A stretch of DNA of 64,000 bases. It comes from Lentimicrobiaceae bacterium (GTDB lineage: Bacteria; Bacteroidota; Bacteroidia; Bacteroidales; JAGNHN01). This document shows positions 1-7,264 of this stretch, in pieces. Location of the stretch: the NCBI GenBank assembly GCA_018001695.1, contig JAGNHN010000011.1, positions 1-64,000 of the forward strand, read 5' to 3'. A program made the translations under genes and the position numbers. The notes below the pieces were generated by a model. It saw only the letters and a program-made list of their open reading frames with translations, did no database searches and was not told where the DNA came from. Each line of letters starts with the position of its first letter. Position 1 is the first letter of the stretch.

Positions 1-1
1 G

Positions 2-127
2 GCTGAAGGGAAACAACCCTTTGGTTCAAACATCAACTTTGGATTAAGAATTGAAATGAAGTTAAACCTTGTCCAAAACCGGTCAACGTCTTTTAGGCAT
101 CTACCATTCGTAATTCGTAATTCGTAA
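2..127 (+). CDS. C-terminal fragment of an unidentified protein (possible outer membrane barrel end)
   Basis: An open frame runs in from the left edge and stops at the TAA at 125-127, giving about 41 residues. The first two thirds (GSNINFGLRIEMKLNLVQN) alternate in polarity like the last strands of an outer membrane beta-barrel. The final residues and the stop come from the GTAATTCGTAA-type intergenic repeat that starts near 105, so the original C-terminus may have been altered by repeat insertion. The reading is short and has no family motif, so the frame itself is uncertain. Confidence 0.35.
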   Translation, partial: AEGKQPFGSNINFGLRIEMKLNLVQNRSTSFRHLPFVIRNS

Positions 128-616
128 ATCGTAATTGCCTGATTACTAATCCCTAATTCCTGATTCCTAATTATTTCCCCTACCCCCTGCCCCCCTCCCA
201 ATCACCATTTCCCAGCTATAAACGCGGGACATGGGAGGGGGAACGATTCTGTGGTTATTCCGCCGGGCTACCAATATACCACCCCTACGGGGTTGAGTGC
301 ACCAGCGATCAGTTGGCAGCGATCGGTTGGCAGCCATCAGTTTACAGCCATCAGCGATCACTGGAAACTGAATACTGTCATCTGCTAACCGAATCATTCG
401 TAATTTGTAATTCGTAAATCGTAATTGCCTGATTACCAATCCCTAATTCCTGATTCCTAATTATTTCCCCTCCCCCCTGCCCCCCTCCCAATCACCATTT
501 CCCTGCTATCAACGCGGGACATGGGAGGGGGAATGATTCTGTGGTTATTCCGCCGGGCTACCAATATACCACCCCTACGGGGTTGAGTGCACCAGCGATC
601 AGTTGGCAGCGATCAG
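105..616. repeat. Two ~97% identical ~220-bp direct repeats, 290 bp apart
   Basis: Positions 105-326 and 395-616 are nearly identical, with only a few substitutions. Each copy begins with repeated TAATTCGTAA units, passes through a C-rich stretch, contains a small ACCCC-TAC-GGGGT hairpin (281-293 and 571-583), and ends in GATCAGTTGGCAGC units. No convincing ORF lies in either copy. The layout resembles REP-like intergenic repeats. A recent local duplication is the simplest explanation. Confidence 0.85.
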
Positions 617-935
617 TTGTCAGTGGTCAGCGATCAGCGAACAGTTGACAGCGGTCAGACACCCAATCATCGAGTAGCCGTTCAAGATGCTGGGGTTGGA
701 AATATTGAGCCAGCGTATCAAGATCTCAGCCATCAGCGGGCAGGGAACAACTTTTTTTGTAGCTTTGATTCTGTCTTCAAGGTAAAAGGATTTGTGGTTG
801 ATTCCTTTATTCGTTGAAAACACGAAAAAGCTAACCCGGATCAGCTTCACACCTGGACGGCTGTGGAGCGGGCTTTTTTTATAGGATTGTATATGACAAA
901 TTTTGGAAGGCTTATTACTAAAAAAAAAGGCAGAA
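617..935. other. Non-coding, repeat-derived spacer
   Basis: No supported gene. It begins with degenerate GATCAG/CAGTTGACAG units (617-660). Bases 661-735 resemble 1591-1665 on the far side of the toxin-antitoxin pair. Near 826-876 an imperfect stem ends in a run of seven T, like a degenerate terminator. Two overlapping short frames at 587-850 on opposite strands have no family features and are probably spurious. The last 30 bases are AT-rich leader for the antitoxin gene. Confidence 0.6.
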
Positions 936-1148
936 ATGAAAACCGCTGAAATTATTGAAGAATTACTTAGACTTCCATTGAATGAGCAAATTTATGTAAT
1001 TGAAAAGACAATTCAATCCATTAGACAGCAGGAAGATTCAAGTCAGATGGCACTAGCTGCTGACCGACTGGACAATGACTACAGAACAGATAAGGGTTTG
1101 ACTGCTTTTACCAATATTGACTTTGAAGATTTCTATGAAACAAGGTGA
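936..1148 (+). CDS. Putative antitoxin of a MazF/PemK-type toxin-antitoxin pair
   Basis: A 70-residue, mostly helical, acidic protein (MKTAEIIEELLRLP...). The start at 936 is preferred over the in-frame start at 903 because the extra residues are lysine-rich translated leader and an AGG lies just upstream. Its last 14 bases overlap the toxin gene, as is typical of co-translated type II modules. No DNA-binding domain is obvious, so assignment as antitoxin rests mainly on position, size and overlap. It resembles small 'addiction module' antitoxins. The gene is visibly AT-richer than the housekeeping genes around it. Confidence 0.7.
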   Translation: MKTAEIIEELLRLPLNEQIYVIEKTIQSIRQQEDSSQMALAADRLDNDYRTDKGLTAFTNIDFEDFYETR

Positions 1149-1482
1149 GATTTGGTTAATAAACCTTGATCCTACTATTGGCGCAGAGATCAAAAAAACC
1201 CGACCAGCCATCGTTGTGAATGATAATGCTTTAGGAAAACTACCACTCAAGATTATTGTTCCATTGACAGACTGGAAAGAGAAATACGATGTAGCTCCAT
1301 GGATGGTAAAAATAACCCCTGACACAAAGAATGGTTTGGATAAAGAATCCGCAGCAGATTGTTTTCAAGTACGCTCCCTCTCCCAGACAAGATTTATAAC
1401 ACGAATAGGAATTGTTTCAATTCATATACTGGAGGATATAAAACGTGGATTATCAAAAGTCTTGTCGCTTACTAATCAATGA
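1135..1482 (+). CDS. MazF/PemK-family endoribonuclease toxin
   Basis: 115 residues from the ATG at 1135, inside the end of the antitoxin gene. The N-terminus has the family signature GEIWLINLDPTIGAEIKKTRP followed by AIVVN, the conserved first strands and loop of the MazF/Kid/PemK fold. IVPLTDW and a QVRSLSQTRF stretch match the later strands. Family members cut single-stranded mRNA and are neutralised by the antitoxin bound as a hetero-oligomer. A longer in-frame start at 1117 adds six residues and is less likely. The pair sits between related repeats (661-735 and 1591-1665), suggesting acquisition or movement as a unit. Confidence 0.88.
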   Translation: MKQGEIWLINLDPTIGAEIKKTRPAIVVNDNALGKLPLKIIVPLTDWKEKYDVAPWMVKITPDTKNGLDKESAADCFQVRSLSQTRFITRIGIVSIHILEDIKRGLSKVLSLTNQ

Positions 1483-1509
1483 ACCTTATACATAATGTGC
1501 AAGAATTCG

Positions 1510-1670
1510 ACGCTTCCAGCGATCAGTTGACAGCGATCAGCGATCAGTTAACAGCGATCAGCGATCAGTTAGCTGATGACCGGTCATCACGAAGCCGTTC
1601 ATGATGCTGGCGGGTTGAAAAACATTGTGCTTGCGTATCGAAATGGCCGCCATCAGTTTACAGCGCTCAT
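1510..1670. repeat. Degenerate GATCAGTTGACAGC repeats and diverged copy of 661-735
   Basis: Bases 1518-1572 are short units of CAGCGATCAG and GATCAGTTAACAGC type, the same family as in 595-660 and 16440-16490. Bases 1591-1665 share an interrupted match with 661-735 (GCCGTTCA, GATGCTGG, GGTTG, GCGTATC, GCCATCAG). No gene is supported between 1483 and 1685. Confidence 0.7.
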
Positions 1671-1685
1671 TAAACATTCTTCATC

Positions 1686-2621
1686 ATGGTTTGTTCCTTA
1701 TCCACAATGACCATGACAGCATCGGCAGCATATAGCATCAACGACCTTGAAACCCTGACAGGGATCAAGGCCCACACCATCAGGATGTGGGAAAAACGTT
1801 ATGGCATTCCGGAACCGGAACGTACGGATACCAATATCCGCCTCTACTCCGACCGGGATCTCCGCTATCTGCTCAACGTGGCCATCCTGCGTAAAAAGGG
1901 CCATAAGATCTCCGAGATCGCCGGTCTGCATCCGGAAGAAATGAAGCGGCTGGTCATCAACGGCAGCGCCAGAAACCAAAGCGATGAGCGCATCGAACAG
2001 ATGATCCTGGCCATGCTCAACCTCGACGAAGACCATTTCAGGCAGCTGCTCACGCGGTCGATCATGGACATCGGGCTGGAGGAAACCTTTGAAAAGACGA
2101 TCTATCCTTTCTTCAACCGCATCGGACTGATGTGGCAAACGGGCACGATAGACCCTGCCCAGGAGCACTTTGTATCCAATATCGTCAGGCAGAAGCTCAT
2201 CGTATCCATCAACAGCCTGGACGGCACCCTGGAATCCACGCGCAAGCCCTTTCTGGTCTTTCTGCCGCAGGATGAAATCCATGAGCTGGGTATCCTGTTC
2301 TATACTTACCTGATCCGCAAACAAGGATACCGTGTGATCTACCTGGGTCAATCTACACCGCTGTCCTGTGTGCATCATGTGGCGGAATCCCAGCAGCCGG
2401 GAGCGGTACTCACATCCCTGATCACCGCCCGACCGGAGGGATGGATACCGGAATTCCTTCAGTCTTTTTGTGATACATTGCCGGCAGAACATATCCTCAT
2501 CACCGGTCCGCAAGTCTTTCTGCATGAAACAGAAGCCTCGCGGTATCCAAAACTGAAGCTTCTCCGGGGGGCAGATGAACTTAAGTCCTGGCTGCAACAT
2601 TTCCAGGCTGAAGTCGTATAG
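1686..2621 (+). CDS. MerR-family regulator with cobalamin-binding photoreceptor domain (CarH/LitR-like), copy 1
   Basis: 311 residues. The N-terminal MerR helix-turn-helix (about 16-85: YSINDLETLTG, IRMWEKRYG) is followed by a helical B12-cap domain and a Rossmann-type B12-binding domain. Both hallmarks of adenosylcobalamin photoreceptors of the CarH type are present: Wx9EH (W150, E160, H161) and ExHxxG (E197, H199, G202, the cobalt-ligand histidine). In that family the dark tetramer binds DNA as a repressor and light breaks the Co-C bond. The residue after the motif tryptophan is Gln, where Thermus CarH has His132. Starts at 1707 or 1713 would also fit. A paralogue follows directly, then an ECF sigma factor, the partner seen in actinobacterial LitR/LitS systems. 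Confidence 0.88.
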   Translation: MVCSLSTMTMTASAAYSINDLETLTGIKAHTIRMWEKRYGIPEPERTDTNIRLYSDRDLRYLLNVAILRKKGHKISEIAGLHPEEMKRLVINGSARNQSDERIEQMILAMLNLDEDHFRQLLTRSIMDIGLEETFEKTIYPFFNRIGLMWQTGTIDPAQEHFVSNIVRQKLIVSINSLDGTLESTRKPFLVFLPQDEIHELGILFYTYLIRKQGYRVIYLGQSTPLSCVHHVAESQQPGAVLTSLITARPEGWIPEFLQSFCDTLPAEHILITGPQVFLHETEASRYPKLKLLRGADELKSWLQHFQAEVV

Positions 2622-2783
2622 CGGGATTTCCGGCAAACGGGTCAACATTATCGTGATTGCATTGTTATAAAGGTGCAAGTCATCCCACATGAGCGTTTGC
2701 GACAACACATAATGTAGGCAAAGAAAAACCCCTGGCTGGTTTCTGCGCCTATGAGACCCCGGTCTCTCTACCACAGGCACACT

Positions 2784-3662
2784 ATGATTAAATACGCTAT
2801 CAACGATCTGGAGCAGCTCACAGGCATCAAAGCCCATACCATCCGTATCTGGGAGAAGCGCTACAACATCGTCAGTCCGCAGCGGACCTGCACCAATATT
2901 CGCTTCTACACCAACGACGACCTCCGCAAACTGCTGAGCATCTCCATGCTGAACAAGCATGGCTTCAAGATCTCCGATATCGCCAGGATGAGTGATCAGG
3001 AGATCCAGGACAGGATCGTCAACCTCAGCATGAATTCTGGAGATCACGCGACGCTGATCGAAAGCCTGGTGGTGGCGATGATTGAAATGGATGAATACCG
3101 TTTCGAGAAAATCCTCACCACGGCCAGCATTAACCTGGGATTCGAGGACACCATCACGCAGGTGATCTACCCTTTCTTTCACAAGGTGGGCATGCTATGG
3201 CAGGTGGGGGCCATCGTTCCGGCACAGGAGCACTTCATTTCCAACCTGATACGGCAGAAGCTGCTCGTGGGCATCGACGGGCTGACGCCGCTGCGCCGGG
3301 AAGATCCGAAGACCTTTATACTATACCTGCATGAAGGAGAATTGCATGAGATCGGATTGCTCATGTACCATTATATCCTGAAGAAAAGGGGGCACCGTGT
3401 GATCTACCTGGGTCAGAGCGTGCCTTTCGATGACCTTCAAAAGGTCGCACGCATCCACCCGCCCTATGGTTTGCTGACCACCTTTACCACAGGTATGTCA
3501 GACACAGCGCTGCAGGGATATCTTGAAAAGCTCAGCGCTGCGTTCGCGCATGTCCGGATCTTCGTCTGCGGGCCTCAGCTCAGAAACATACAGCCCTTTC
3601 CCTACGGCATTGAACGGCTCCAGGATATCCTGACGTTCAGGGAAACCATCGATCAGATCTGA
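2784..3662 (+). CDS. MerR-family regulator with cobalamin-binding photoreceptor domain (CarH/LitR-like), copy 2
   Basis: 292 residues from the ATG at 2784; the in-frame start at 2751 would add a basic leader absent from the paralogue. The domain order matches copy 1: MerR DNA-binding domain (about 3-75), helical cap, B12-binding domain. The photoreceptor motifs are intact: Wx9EH (W139, E149, H150) and ExHxxG (E186, H188, G191), again with Gln after the tryptophan. The two copies are clearly homologous but diverged, so the duplication is old and both seem to be kept by selection. They may form heteromers or split light and B12 sensing; this is inference. The 162-base gap to copy 1 has no strong promoter match. 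Confidence 0.88.
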   Translation: MIKYAINDLEQLTGIKAHTIRIWEKRYNIVSPQRTCTNIRFYTNDDLRKLLSISMLNKHGFKISDIARMSDQEIQDRIVNLSMNSGDHATLIESLVVAMIEMDEYRFEKILTTASINLGFEDTITQVIYPFFHKVGMLWQVGAIVPAQEHFISNLIRQKLLVGIDGLTPLRREDPKTFILYLHEGELHEIGLLMYHYILKKRGHRVIYLGQSVPFDDLQKVARIHPPYGLLTTFTTGMSDTALQGYLEKLSAAFAHVRIFVCGPQLRNIQPFPYGIERLQDILTFRETIDQI

Positions 3663-3991
3663 TTCACTGTCTTTTTCCAGCGATTTTTCGTGGCATGAAG
3701 GTGCTTACTGCATGACCGTGGCATGTCCTCTGGTAATGGCCAACACATAGATAATGACGTCTTTGTAGCTCTTCAGCAGGGTTAAAACCAGGATAACATC
3801 ACCTCCTTGTTCAACCTTTCCATAATTCAGATAAACATTGCAAAAAAAATCTACTTGTCTATATATTTGTTTTTCAATTACTTAATACTTTTTTGTTAAT
3901 TTTATTTAAAATTCTTCTAAATTATTTTGTTTAAGAGCAATTGTTGTTTAACTTTGCTTCGTCTTATGTTAAACATTAAATCTGTTCGACC
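3663..3991 (+). promoter_or_regulatory. Regulatory region of the ECF sigma gene with two promoter matches
   Basis: AT-rich, non-coding. The nearer promoter is TTTG at 3926-3929, 19 bases, then TAACTTTG at 3949-3956, an excellent match to the Bacteroidota sigma-ABfr consensus. A second match is TTG 3838-3840, 21 bases, TATATTTG 3862-3869. An exact direct repeat TTGTTTAA occurs at 3927-3934 and 3944-3951, overlapping both elements of the nearer promoter, and is a candidate operator for the upstream MerR proteins. The first 150 bases contain nothing convincing. Confidence 0.65.
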
Positions 3992-4498
3992 ATGACCGCC
4001 TTAGAATTCAGCCACCAGCTCACAGGATTATACGATAACCTTCATTACTTCGCCCAGACCCTCACCCGTAACAAAGAGGAGGCTGAAGACCTTGTTCACG
4101 ATACCGTGCTGAAAGCACTCACCCACAGGGATAAATTCCAGGATGACACCAACCTCAAGGCCTGGACATTCACGATCCTAAAGAATACCTTTATCAACAA
4201 ATACCGTCGTGCCGTCAAGGCCAACACCATCATCGACACCACCGATGATCTGTTTTACCTGAATATCCCGCGTCCAACGAACTTCAGCCTGCCTGATTCA
4301 GAGTTTTCTGTGAAGGAAATCCGCAAAAACATCGGCAGGCTCACCGACGAGCACCGTCTGCCTTTCGAAATGCATACCCAGGGATACAAATACAAGGAAA
4401 TTGCAGACAAACTGGACCTGTCGATCGGTACGGTGAAGAGTCGCATCTTCTTTGCCCGCAAGAAACTCATGGAGATGCTGACCGATTATTCGAACTAA
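3992..4498 (+). CDS. ECF-type RNA polymerase sigma factor
   Basis: 168 residues. Region 2 (about 15-80) contains the sigma-70 core-binding helices, with AEDLVHDTVLKAL followed by LKAWTFTILKNTFINKYRR. Region 4 (about 110-162) ends in a helix-turn-helix (YKEIADKLDLSIGTVKSRIFFARKKL). There is no anti-sigma gene next to it, so control is likely transcriptional, by the CarH-like repressors upstream; light-induced ECF factors of this kind are known as LitS in Streptomyces. Its targets are not visible directly, but the SRPBCC and pterin genes that follow are obvious candidates. A strong hairpin terminator lies just downstream. Confidence 0.92.
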   Translation: MTALEFSHQLTGLYDNLHYFAQTLTRNKEEAEDLVHDTVLKALTHRDKFQDDTNLKAWTFTILKNTFINKYRRAVKANTIIDTTDDLFYLNIPRPTNFSLPDSEFSVKEIRKNIGRLTDEHRLPFEMHTQGYKYKEIADKLDLSIGTVKSRIFFARKKLMEMLTDYSN

Positions 4499-4520
4499 AC
4501 CATCCAACGCATAACAACTG

Positions 4521-4553
4521 ACAGCCGGATCCTGCCTGGATCCGGCTGTTTTC
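4521..4553 (+). terminator. Rho-independent terminator after the sigma factor gene
   Basis: A 12-bp perfect stem (ACAGCCGGATCC / GGATCCGGCTGT) with a 5-base loop, followed by TTTTCTTT. It separates the plus-strand sigma gene from the convergent SRPBCC gene. Confidence 0.9.
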
Positions 4554-4568
4554 TTTATCAGACAACCC

Positions 4569-5039
4569 TTACTTCATCTGCGCAGGAAATAATTCCTTCA
4601 GCCTTCGGGCACGGTAGGTGAATATCTGCCGCACACGATGGTCCACCAGCCATTTCCCGGCGAGGTTACCCAGGAATCCCAGCGGCAGACTGTAATGGAC
4701 AATATCCGTCATCTCTGTTCCCGTTCCCTTTGCGCTGAAGTGATGCTGATGATGCCATAAACGGTAGGGCCCACTGCGCTGATCATCCACAAAAAACTTT
4801 CCCTCCTCCACATGGGTGATCTCTGTCAGCCATTCCATGCGCATTCCGGGGAGCGGGCTCACCTTATATTGGATGATCATACCGGGATATATCCGTTCGG
4901 GCAGATCCGGTGTAAGGATGACAAACTGCATCTCAGGAGGTGTGATCAGGTTGAGGTTACGGGGATCTGAAAAGAATTCCCAGGCCTGTTCAGGCGGTAT
5001 GGGAAGGTATTGTGTATCGGTTAATCGACGGATGGCCAT
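4569..5039 (-). CDS. SRPBCC-family (polyketide cyclase/START-like) protein
   Basis: 156 residues from the ATG at 5039. The START/Bet v1-like fold is suggested by the opening QYLPIPPEQAWEFFSDPRNLNLITPP, a strand-rich middle (MEWLTEITHVEEGKFFVDDQ, GPYRLWHHQHHF) and a long C-terminal helix (VRQIFTYRARRLKELF). Such proteins bind small hydrophobic ligands in a cavity, and the subfamily with the DPRNLNxITPP opening is often found in photolyase/carotenoid gene clusters of bacteria. The open frame continues upstream to 5588, but that part is antisense to the pterin synthase gene. It is divergent from that gene, sharing 5040-5228. Ligand unknown. Confidence 0.82.
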   Translation of the reverse strand: MAIRRLTDTQYLPIPPEQAWEFFSDPRNLNLITPPEMQFVILTPDLPERIYPGMIIQYKVSPLPGMRMEWLTEITHVEEGKFFVDDQRSGPYRLWHHQHHFSAKGTGTEMTDIVHYSLPLGFLGNLAGKWLVDHRVRQIFTYRARRLKELFPAQMK

Positions 5040-5176
5040 GTGACAGGTTTTTCTATTTTCGTTATTAAAACAAACCCAGGGTCTTTTATAAGGCGCTCTG
5101 ACACCCTGCGATAATAACAGATGTACCGGAGATTTGTTAGCATGGCTTTCATCACTCAAATTGTGCATATAAGGTA

Positions 5177-5206
5177 TTGCCTGTGAAGCGAAGTTGGCTA
5201 CCTTTG
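5177..5206 (+). promoter_or_regulatory. Promoter of the pterin synthase-folE-fabD unit
   Basis: TTG at 5177-5179, exactly 19 bases, then TACCTTTG at 5199-5206, followed by the ATG at 5229. A full match to the Bacteroidota consensus. Transcription should start near 5213, giving a short leader. Confidence 0.8.
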
Positions 5207-5228
5207 ATCCCGGATGTAATCTTTCTGT

Positions 5229-5642
5229 ATGGTATATATCACACGCAAAGAGCACTTTAATGCGGCTCACCGGCTCTTCAGACCAGATTTCAGCGACGAA
5301 AAAAACCTGGAAGTATATGGCAAATGCAGCAATCCAAACTGGCATGGGCATAATTATGTGCTTTATGTAACCGTGAAAGGCCGGGTCAACCCTGAAACCG
5401 GTTTTGTTGTCAACCTGAAAGAACTTAGCAAGGTCATCAAAGAGAAGGTGATCGAGAAGGTAGATCATAAGAACATGAACCTGGAGGTAGACTTCATGAA
5501 GGGGCGCATGGCTTCGGCTGAAATCATGACCATGGTCATCTGGGAGCAGCTGGAACAGCCTGTGCTTCTGATGGGTGCAGAGCTTCATTGCGTTAAACTG
5601 ATGGAGACTGAAAATAACATTGCGGAATACTACGGAGGCTGA
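5229..5642 (+). CDS. 6-pyruvoyl tetrahydropterin synthase-family protein (PTPS-II-like)
   Basis: 137 residues, full length for COG0720. Zinc ligands are H14 (FNAAH), H39 and H41 (HGH). The cysteine C33 is five residues before HGH (C-x5-HGH), the spacing of mammalian-type PTPS-II, whereas QueD usually has C-x3-HGH and the folate-bypass PTPS-III has Glu. The C-terminal [10 protein letters not shown] also resembles tetrahydrobiopterin-type enzymes. PTPS converts dihydroneopterin triphosphate, the FolE product, to 6-pyruvoyl tetrahydropterin; folE follows 20 bases later. A reduced pterin cofactor or light-harvesting pterin is therefore more likely than queuosine, though QueD-like activity cannot be excluded. 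Confidence 0.85.
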   Translation: MVYITRKEHFNAAHRLFRPDFSDEKNLEVYGKCSNPNWHGHNYVLYVTVKGRVNPETGFVVNLKELSKVIKEKVIEKVDHKNMNLEVDFMKGRMASAEIMTMVIWEQLEQPVLLMGAELHCVKLMETENNIAEYYGG

Positions 5643-5662
5643 ACGCTGTTTCAGTTGTAATA

Positions 5663-6313
5663 ATGGAAGAAAAGAACATTGAAGCTTTGAAGGCCCTGGC
5701 CGAAGAGAATACCCTGGATGGGTATGAAAAGATCGACAACTATAACTGTGAGAAAGTTAAAGAACTAGCCTTTCACTACGAAAAGATCCTGCGCATCCTG
5801 GGCGAAGATCCCAGCCGGGAAGGGCTGTTGAAAACCCCTGAGCGTGTGGGCAAGGCTATGCAATTCCTGTTGCACGGCTATTTGCTTGATCCTGTGGAGA
5901 TCCTTGAATCGGCCAAATTCCGGGAGGAATACAAACAGATGGTCATCGTAAAGGACATCGAGATATACAGCATGTGTGAGCATCATCTGATCCCATTCTT
6001 TGGCAAAGCCCATGTCGCGTACATTCCCAATGAGTATATCGTAGGGTTGAGCAAGATACCCAGGGTTGTGGATGCCTATGCGCGGAGGTTGCAGGTGCAG
6101 GAAAGGCTCACAACGCAGATCAAACAAGCCATACAGGATACGCTTAAACCACTGGGGGTGGCCGTTGTTATAGAAGCCCAGCACATGTGCATGTCGATGC
6201 GGGGCATACAGAAGCAAAACTCTGTCACGACCACCTCAGACTTCACCGGTGCTTTCCGGCATGAGAAGACCCGGGAAGAGTTCATTCATCTGATCGGATC
6301 CAAATTGCATTGA
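5663..6313 (+). CDS. folE: GTP cyclohydrolase I (type IA)
   Basis: 216 residues. Converts GTP to 7,8-dihydroneopterin triphosphate, the first step of folate and tetrahydropterin synthesis, as a cytoplasmic homodecamer. The zinc-binding residues are present: C105 and H108 in CEHHLIPF and C176 in QHMCMSMRG. Other conserved stretches are [23 protein letters not shown] and [12 protein letters not shown]. The first 40 residues are a variable N-terminal extension. It lies in one unit with the PTPS gene (20-base gap) and probably fabD (27-base gap), which suggests that its product is channelled to PTPS. FolK is encoded far away at 26062-26592. Confidence 0.96.
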   Translation: MEEKNIEALKALAEENTLDGYEKIDNYNCEKVKELAFHYEKILRILGEDPSREGLLKTPERVGKAMQFLLHGYLLDPVEILESAKFREEYKQMVIVKDIEIYSMCEHHLIPFFGKAHVAYIPNEYIVGLSKIPRVVDAYARRLQVQERLTTQIKQAIQDTLKPLGVAVVIEAQHMCMSMRGIQKQNSVTTTSDFTGAFRHEKTREEFIHLIGSKLH

Positions 6314-6340
6314 TTTCTGTCTGACTAACACAAAAATACC

Positions 6341-7231
6341 ATGAGAGCATATGTATTTCCGGGCCAGGGAGCCCAATTTACCGGTATGGGTCAGCCGATG
6401 TACGAGCGCTATAATGTGGCCCGCGAGCTTTTCGAGCAAGCCAATGAGATCCTGGGGTTCCGGATCACCGACATCATGTTCGGGGGAACAGAAGAGGATC
6501 TCAGGCAAACACGCGTGACCCAGCCCGCCATCTTTCTGCACTCGGTTATCCTTGCCCGAATGTTAGGTGATGATTTCCAGCCCGATATGGTAGCAGGTCA
6601 TTCACTGGGTGAATTCAGTGCCCTTGTAGCCAACGGCACCCTGACCTTTGAAGACGGACTCGTCCTGGTATCCAAACGCGCCATGGCCATGCAGAAAGCT
6701 TGCGAAGCGGAACCGTCAACCATGGCGGCCATCCTGGGCCTGGAAGATGAGAAAGTAGAGGATGTGCTGCGGGGCATAGCCGGCATCGTGGTACCGGCCA
6801 ACTACAACAGTCCCGGGCAGCTCGTCATCTCCGGCAGCATTCCGGCCATCGAAGCGGCCTGTGAAGCCTTGAAAGCAGCCGGCGCAAAGCGTGCGTTACC
6901 ACTCAAAGTGGGCGGTGCCTTCCACAGCCCGCTGATGGAACCTGCCCGCCAGGAACTGGCCGAAGCCATTGGGCAAACCAGCTTCCACCAGGGCCGTTGC
7001 CCGGTGTACCAGAATATGGATGCCAAAGCCTATACTGATCCCGGGCGCATCCGCGAGAACCTCATCGCACAGCTCACCTCACCTGTGCGCTGGACACAGA
7101 CGATGCAAAACATGATCGCCGGTGGTGCCACCCAATTCATCGAAGTGGGCCCCGGTACCGTATTGCAGGGACTGGTCAAAAAGGTTTCTGCTGATATACA
7201 GGCCGGTTCAGCAGAGATTGCAGGCCTGTAA
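6341..7231 (+). CDS. fabD: Malonyl-CoA:ACP transacylase
   Basis: 296 residues, normal length. Transfers malonyl from CoA to acyl carrier protein to supply fatty acid synthesis. The N-terminal FPGQGAQFTGMG, nucleophile elbow GHSLGEFSAL with the catalytic serine, GAFHSPLM with the catalytic histidine, and the C-terminal EVGPGTVLQGLVKK are all present. It follows folE closely and may be co-transcribed from the promoter at 5177, but its function is housekeeping and its place there may be incidental. It converges on rfbB, and no terminator hairpin is visible in the 33 bases between them. Confidence 0.96.
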   Translation: MRAYVFPGQGAQFTGMGQPMYERYNVARELFEQANEILGFRITDIMFGGTEEDLRQTRVTQPAIFLHSVILARMLGDDFQPDMVAGHSLGEFSALVANGTLTFEDGLVLVSKRAMAMQKACEAEPSTMAAILGLEDEKVEDVLRGIAGIVVPANYNSPGQLVISGSIPAIEAACEALKAAGAKRALPLKVGGAFHSPLMEPARQELAEAIGQTSFHQGRCPVYQNMDAKAYTDPGRIRENLIAQLTSPVRWTQTMQNMIAGGATQFIEVGPGTVLQGLVKKVSADIQAGSAEIAGL

Positions 7232-7264
7232 ATTATCCCGGTCTTTCGCCACTTAACGTCAGGA

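Noticed and set aside
105-660. Possible CRISPR array from repeated units
   Set aside because: Unit lengths are irregular, units are adjacent without unique spacers, and no cas genes are present.
1698-3182. 494-codon open frame on the minus strand across both MerR genes
   Set aside because: It is antisense to two proteins with intact family motifs and has no recognisable domain; it reflects codon bias and the similarity of the two paralogues.
3705-3850. Minus-strand frame of about 47 codons ending ...YVLAITRGHATVMQ
   Set aside because: No start codon in frame and no family match; possibly the remnant of a gene, but not supportable.
5040-5588. Upstream extension of the SRPBCC frame
   Set aside because: The extra 183 residues are antisense to the PTPS gene and cross the intergenic promoter region; the family begins at the ATG at 5039.
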